From Pseudomonas sp. URMO17WK12:I2 (lineage in GTDB: Bacteria > Pseudomonadota > Gammaproteobacteria > Pseudomonadales > Pseudomonadaceae): a DNA stretch of 64,000 nucleotides. The notes under the pieces are model-generated. The model made no database searches, was not told the origin of the DNA, and was given only the letters and a program-made list of their open reading frames with translations. The position numbers and the translations under genes are program-made. The stretch lies in NCBI RefSeq assembly GCF_003253735.1, contig NZ_QKYW01000007.1, forward strand, positions 164,387 to 228,386, in the 5' to 3' direction. Below, piece after piece: positions 61,392-64,000 of this stretch; positions within the stretch are counted from its first letter, which is position 1, and the number at the start of each line of letters is the position of its first letter.

Positions 61392-61990
61392 CCCAGCAGC
61401 TCCTCGAATTTCTTCACGGCAGAAACGGTAACCAGTACCTTTTCATACGCGATCAGACTGACCGGATCGGAACCCTGAACGTCGCGAACATCGACGTGCG
61501 GCAGGTTACGAGCAGCCAGGTACAGATTTTGGTCAACCGCATCAGACACGATCAGGACATCAGTCAGACCCATGTCATTCAGCTTGCCCAGCAGTTCTTT
61601 GGTTTTCGGAGCTTCAACAACGAAGTCTTCTACCACTACCAGACGGTCACTACGGACCAGCTCAGCAAGAATCGAACGGATCGCAGCGCGATACATCTTC
61701 TTGTTCAGCTTCTGATCATGGTTTTGAGGACGAGCTGCGAAGGTCACACCACCGCCACGCCAGATCGGACCACGAGTAGTACCAGCACGAGCACGGCCAG
61801 TACCTTTCTGACGCCATGGGCGCTTACCGCCACCGGATACGTCGGAACGAGTCTTCTGTTGCTTGCTGCCCTGACGGCCGCCGGCCATGTAGGCCACAAC
61901 TGCTTGGTGAACCAGGGTCTCGTTGTAATCACCACCGAAAGTCGCATCGGACACTTCGATCGCTTGAGCGCCATTTACATTTAATTGCAT
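61388..61990 (-). CDS. rplD: 50S ribosomal protein L4
   Basis: 200-residue exit-tunnel protein; in E. coli also the autogenous repressor of the S10 operon. It starts MQLNVNGAQAIEVSDATFGG, and the extended tunnel loop (GGKRPWRQKGTGRARAGTTR, then GPIWRGGG) lies at about residues 55-80. Whether L4 regulates the operon in Pseudomonas is not shown here. It lies 12 bases after rplC. Confidence 0.98.
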   Translation of the reverse strand: MQLNVNGAQAIEVSDATFGGDYNETLVHQAVVAYMAGGRQGSKQQKTRSDVSGGGKRPWRQKGTGRARAGTTRGPIWRGGGVTFAARPQNHDQKLNKKMYRAAIRSILAELVRSDRLVVVEDFVVEAPKTKELLGKLNDMGLTDVLIVSDAVDQNLYLAARNLPHVDVRDVQGSDPVSLIAYEKVLVTVSAVKKFEELLG

Positions 61991-62002
61991 GTCAGCTTCC
62001 CC

Positions 62003-62638
62003 TTAACCGCGAGCCTTGGCAGCCGGACGTACAACCAGGTTGCCGCCAGTAGCGCCAGGAACGGCACCCTTGACCAGCAGCAGGTTGCGTTCAGCATCCA
62101 CGCGCACTACTTCCAGGGACTGCACAGTCACGCGCTCAGCACCCATGTGACCGGACATTTTCTTGCCCTTGAAGACACGACCCGGAGTCTGGCACTGGCC
62201 AATCGAACCCGGAACGCGGTGGGACACGGAGTTACCGTGGGTGTTGTCTTGGCCGCGGAAGTTCCAACGCTTGATGGTACCGGCAAAGCCTTTACCCTTG
62301 GACTGACCGGTCACGTCGACCAGTTGACCAGCTTGGAAAATTTCAGCGTTGATCAGATCGCCGGCCTGGTAGTCGCCTTCTTCAAGACGGAATTCCATGA
62401 CGGTACGACCAGCCGCGACGTTCGCCTTGGCGAAGTGACCAGCTTGAGCAGCTGTAACACGCGAAGCACGACGCTCGCCGACAGTGACTTGCACTGCACG
62501 ATAGCCATCGGATTCTTCAGTTTTGAACTGGGTGACGCGATTCGGCTCGATCTCGATGACCGTAACCGGAATGGAGACACCTTCTTCGGTGAAAATACGG
62601 GTCATGCCCGCTTTTCGACCGACTACACCAATAGTCAT
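62003..62638 (-). CDS. rplC: 50S ribosomal protein L3
   Basis: 211-residue early-assembly protein: MTIGVVGRKAGMTRIFTEEG, with FAGTIKRWNFRGQDNTHGNS in the loop that reaches the peptidyl-transferase centre. The Gln in the RGQDNTHG motif is the residue methylated by PrmB in E. coli. The 82-base gap before it contains a hairpin at the rpsJ stop codon. Confidence 0.98.
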   Translation of the reverse strand: MTIGVVGRKAGMTRIFTEEGVSIPVTVIEIEPNRVTQFKTEESDGYRAVQVTVGERRASRVTAAQAGHFAKANVAAGRTVMEFRLEEGDYQAGDLINAEIFQAGQLVDVTGQSKGKGFAGTIKRWNFRGQDNTHGNSVSHRVPGSIGQCQTPGRVFKGKKMSGHMGAERVTVQSLEVVRVDAERNLLLVKGAVPGATGGNLVVRPAAKARG

Positions 62639-62704
62639 GTTGTAACCTCATGAGTGTACGGGGCTTTCACCCGCTATGGCCGCCCATTTCAGAGCGTTAC
62701 ACGA

Positions 62705-62724
62705 CTAAAACCGCCAGGTTTTAG
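62705..62724 (-). promoter_or_regulatory. hairpin overlapping the rpsJ stop codon
   Basis: CTAAAACC, loop GCCA, GGTTTTAG: a perfect 8-bp stem that includes the rpsJ TAA (62721-62723). On the minus strand it is followed by TCGTG rather than a U-run, so it is more likely an RNA-processing or attenuation element than a terminator. Confidence 0.55.
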
Positions 62725-63032
62725 CCGAGGCTGATCTGCACTTCCACGCCAGCCGCAAGATCGAGCTTCATAAGAGCATCAACGGTTTTATCCGTTGGCT
62801 GGACGATGTCCAGTACGCGCTTATGAGTGCGGATTTCGAACTGATCGCGAGCGTCTTTGTTGACGTGCGGCGAAGTCAGAACGGTGAACCGCTCTTTGCG
62901 AGTTGGCAGAGGAATCGGACCACGCACCTGAGCACCAGTACGTTTCGCGGTTTCCACGATTTCCTGGGTTGATTGATCGATCAGGCGATGGTCAAAAGCC
63001 TTCAACCGTATACGGATTTGTTGGTTTTGCAT
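62721..63032 (-). CDS. rpsJ: 30S ribosomal protein S10 (NusE)
   Basis: 103-residue protein of the 30S head and, as NusE, partner of NusB in antitermination (nusB is also in this window at 25691-26173). It reads MQNQQIRIRLKAFDHRLIDQ, GAQVRGPIPLPTRKERFTVL and HKRVLDIVQPTDKTVDALMK. First gene of the S10 operon; I chose ATG 63032. A consensus-like promoter lies 70 bases upstream. Confidence 0.98.
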   Translation of the reverse strand: MQNQQIRIRLKAFDHRLIDQSTQEIVETAKRTGAQVRGPIPLPTRKERFTVLTSPHVNKDARDQFEIRTHKRVLDIVQPTDKTVDALMKLDLAAGVEVQISLG

Positions 63033-63100
63033 TTTGACCTCAGATTCCAAGCTGCGAGTCCCCTTTAACAGACGCAGTACGCCCGTTAAAAGGAGGCGTG

Positions 63101-63129
63101 ATTCTATAGATGCCCCCACAGGGTGTCAA
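63101..63129 (-). promoter_or_regulatory. S10 operon promoter
   Basis: On the minus strand TTGACA (63129-63124), a 17-base spacer and TAGAAT (63106-63101). An AT-rich GGTTATTTTCTAACC lies just upstream as a possible UP element. The start near 63094 leaves a leader of about 60 bases. Confidence 0.88.
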
Positions 63130-63166
63130 CCCGGTTAGAAAATAACCAACAAAGCCGACGCCCATA

Positions 63167-63195
63167 AAAAAGCCCCCGCAAAGCGGGGGCTTTTT
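63167..63195 (-). terminator. terminator of tuf
   Basis: AAAGCCCCCGC, AAA loop, GCGGGGGCTTT form an 11-bp stem, followed on the minus strand by TTTTTTATG. It lies 16 bases after the tuf stop and separates tuf from the S10 promoter. Confidence 0.95.
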
Positions 63196-63211
63196 CACAT
63201 CAGATCATTGA

Positions 63212-64000
63212 TTACTCAACGATCTTGGCAACCACGCCAGCACCAACGGTACGACCACCTTCGCGAATTGCGAAGCGCAGGCCGTCTTCCATGGCGATCG
63301 GCTTGATCAGGGTGACAACCATTTTGATGTTGTCGCCCGGCATTACCATCTCAACGCCTTCCGGCAGTTCACACGAACCGGTAACGTCAGTGGTACGGAA
63401 GTAGAACTGCGGACGGTAGCCCTTGAAGAACGGGGTGTGACGACCACCTTCTTCTTTGGACAGAACGTACACTTCAGCTTCGAACTTGGTGTGCGGCTTG
63501 ATGGTGCCCGGCTTGGCCAGAACCTGACCACGCTCTACGTCGTCACGCTTGGTGCCGCGCAGCAGAACGCCACAGTTCTCACCAGCACGACCTTCGTCGA
63601 GCAGCTTGCGGAACATCTCAACACCGGTACAGGTGGTCTTGGTGGTATCACGCAGACCAACGATCTCGATTTCTTCCTGGATCTTGACGATACCGCGCTC
63701 TACACGACCGGTCACTACAGTACCGCGGCCGGAGATCGAGAATACGTCTTCGATCGGCATCAGGAACGGACGGTCGATGGCACGAACCGGCTCTGGGATG
63801 TAGCTGTCCAGAGTTTCCACCAGGGTCTTCACCGCAGTGGTACCCATGCCGTTGTCGTCCTGGCCGTTCAGAGCCATCAGCGCCGAACCGATGATGATCG
63901 GGGTGTCGTCGCCTGGGAAGTCGTAGGTGCTCAGCAGATCGCGAACTTCCATCTCGACCAGTTCCAGCAGCTCAGCGTCGTCAACCATGTCAGCCTTGTT
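63212..64000 (-). CDS. tuf: elongation factor Tu, C-terminal two thirds
   Basis: GTPase that delivers aminoacyl-tRNA. The window cuts the gene: 262 codons are present, starting within the G4 motif NKAD and running through domain 2 (GRGTVVTGRVERG) and domain 3 (TPFFKGYRPQFYFRTTDVTG) to the TAA at 63212. The missing N-terminal part carries the G1-G3 motifs. A second tuf copy usually lies elsewhere in Pseudomonas genomes. Confidence 0.97.
   Translation of the reverse strand, partial: NKADMVDDAELLELVEMEVRDLLSTYDFPGDDTPIIIGSALMALNGQDDNGMGTTAVKTLVETLDSYIPEPVRAIDRPFLMPIEDVFSISGRGTVVTGRVERGIVKIQEEIEIVGLRDTTKTTCTGVEMFRKLLDEGRAGENCGVLLRGTKRDDVERGQVLAKPGTIKPHTKFEAEVYVLSKEEGGRHTPFFKGYRPQFYFRTTDVTGSCELPEGVEMVMPGDNIKMVVTLIKPIAMEDGLRFAIREGGRTVGAGVVAKIVE

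Overview
The window is a high-GC chromosomal segment from a Pseudomonas (sensu lato). This rests on gene order that matches, from memory, several P. aeruginosa blocks (xpt/cycB/pauR/dadX/dadA/lrp/pauB/pauC; opuC-nhaP; nrdR-ribD-rib-nusB-thiL-pgpA; the Zur-controlled zinc operon with oprG; ssb-uvrA-bfr-kat; rplQ to tuf), on Pseudomonas-type intergenic palindromes, and on near-identical housekeeping proteins. No tRNA, rRNA, CRISPR, prophage or intact insertion sequence was seen. The junctions between blocks differ from P. aeruginosa, so the strain belongs to another lineage of the genus. No name below genus can be defended.

Layout. 1-8.3 kb: xpt, a CoA-transferase/hydrolase, cytochrome c5, the polyamine regulator PauR, and the D-alanine catabolic set dadX-ridA-dadA with divergent lrp. 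8.3-17.5 kb: a 301-bp MITE-like element, a YkgJ-type Cys-cluster protein, a PauB-like oxidase, a divergent DUF1127/MocR pair with a three-copy operator, a phospholipase D lipoprotein, an MFS carrier, the PauC aldehyde dehydrogenase and a cupin flanked by two copies of a structured repeat. 17.7-24.2 kb: an OpuC-type osmoprotectant ABC importer, divergent nhaP, and a two-gene operon of a solute-binding protein and a retropepsin. 24.2-31.1 kb: the riboflavin cluster (nrdR, ribD, an FMN riboswitch, type II ribH2, ribE, ribBA, ribH1, nusB) running into thiL and pgpA. 31.4-38.7 kb: a YbaY lipoprotein, a methyltransferase, CnoX, then a zinc-scavenging operon (zrgA-like, ABC ATPase and permease, DUF3299) and oprG. 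38.8-49.2 kb: a sugar-nucleotide epimerase/reductase pair, a VanZ-like protein, MFS-ssb, uvrA, a ferritin-like 'bacterioferritin' and katG. 49.3-64 kb: the alpha, spc and S10 ribosomal operons and the 3' two thirds of tuf, all on the minus strand.

How the genes work together. DadX/DadA/RidA/Lrp convert and oxidise alanine. PauR, the PauB-like oxidase and PauC belong to polyamine catabolism. The rib cluster makes riboflavin under an FMN riboswitch that appears to act on translation by hiding the ribH2 ribosome-binding site. The zinc operon sits behind a Zur-like box and oprG behind an Anr-like box. KatG and ferritin form an oxidative-stress and iron-storage pair.

The observations most worth checking are: (1) a 17-bp perfect terminator between rpsN and rpsH, inside the spc operon, whose 3' arm carries the -35 of a good promoter, echoed by the same layout between rpmJ and rpsM; (2) a family of 140-230 bp palindromic repeats whose outer stems change together and which often begin right at a stop codon; (3) MITE ends that supply the TAG stop codons of two genes; (4) two different lumazine synthases in one riboswitch-controlled cluster; (5) a three-copy CCATACAG operator at the MocR/DUF1127 promoter. 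I found no clearly new multi-gene system. The repeat family and the ribosomal-operon terminator/promoter are the best candidates for something undescribed.
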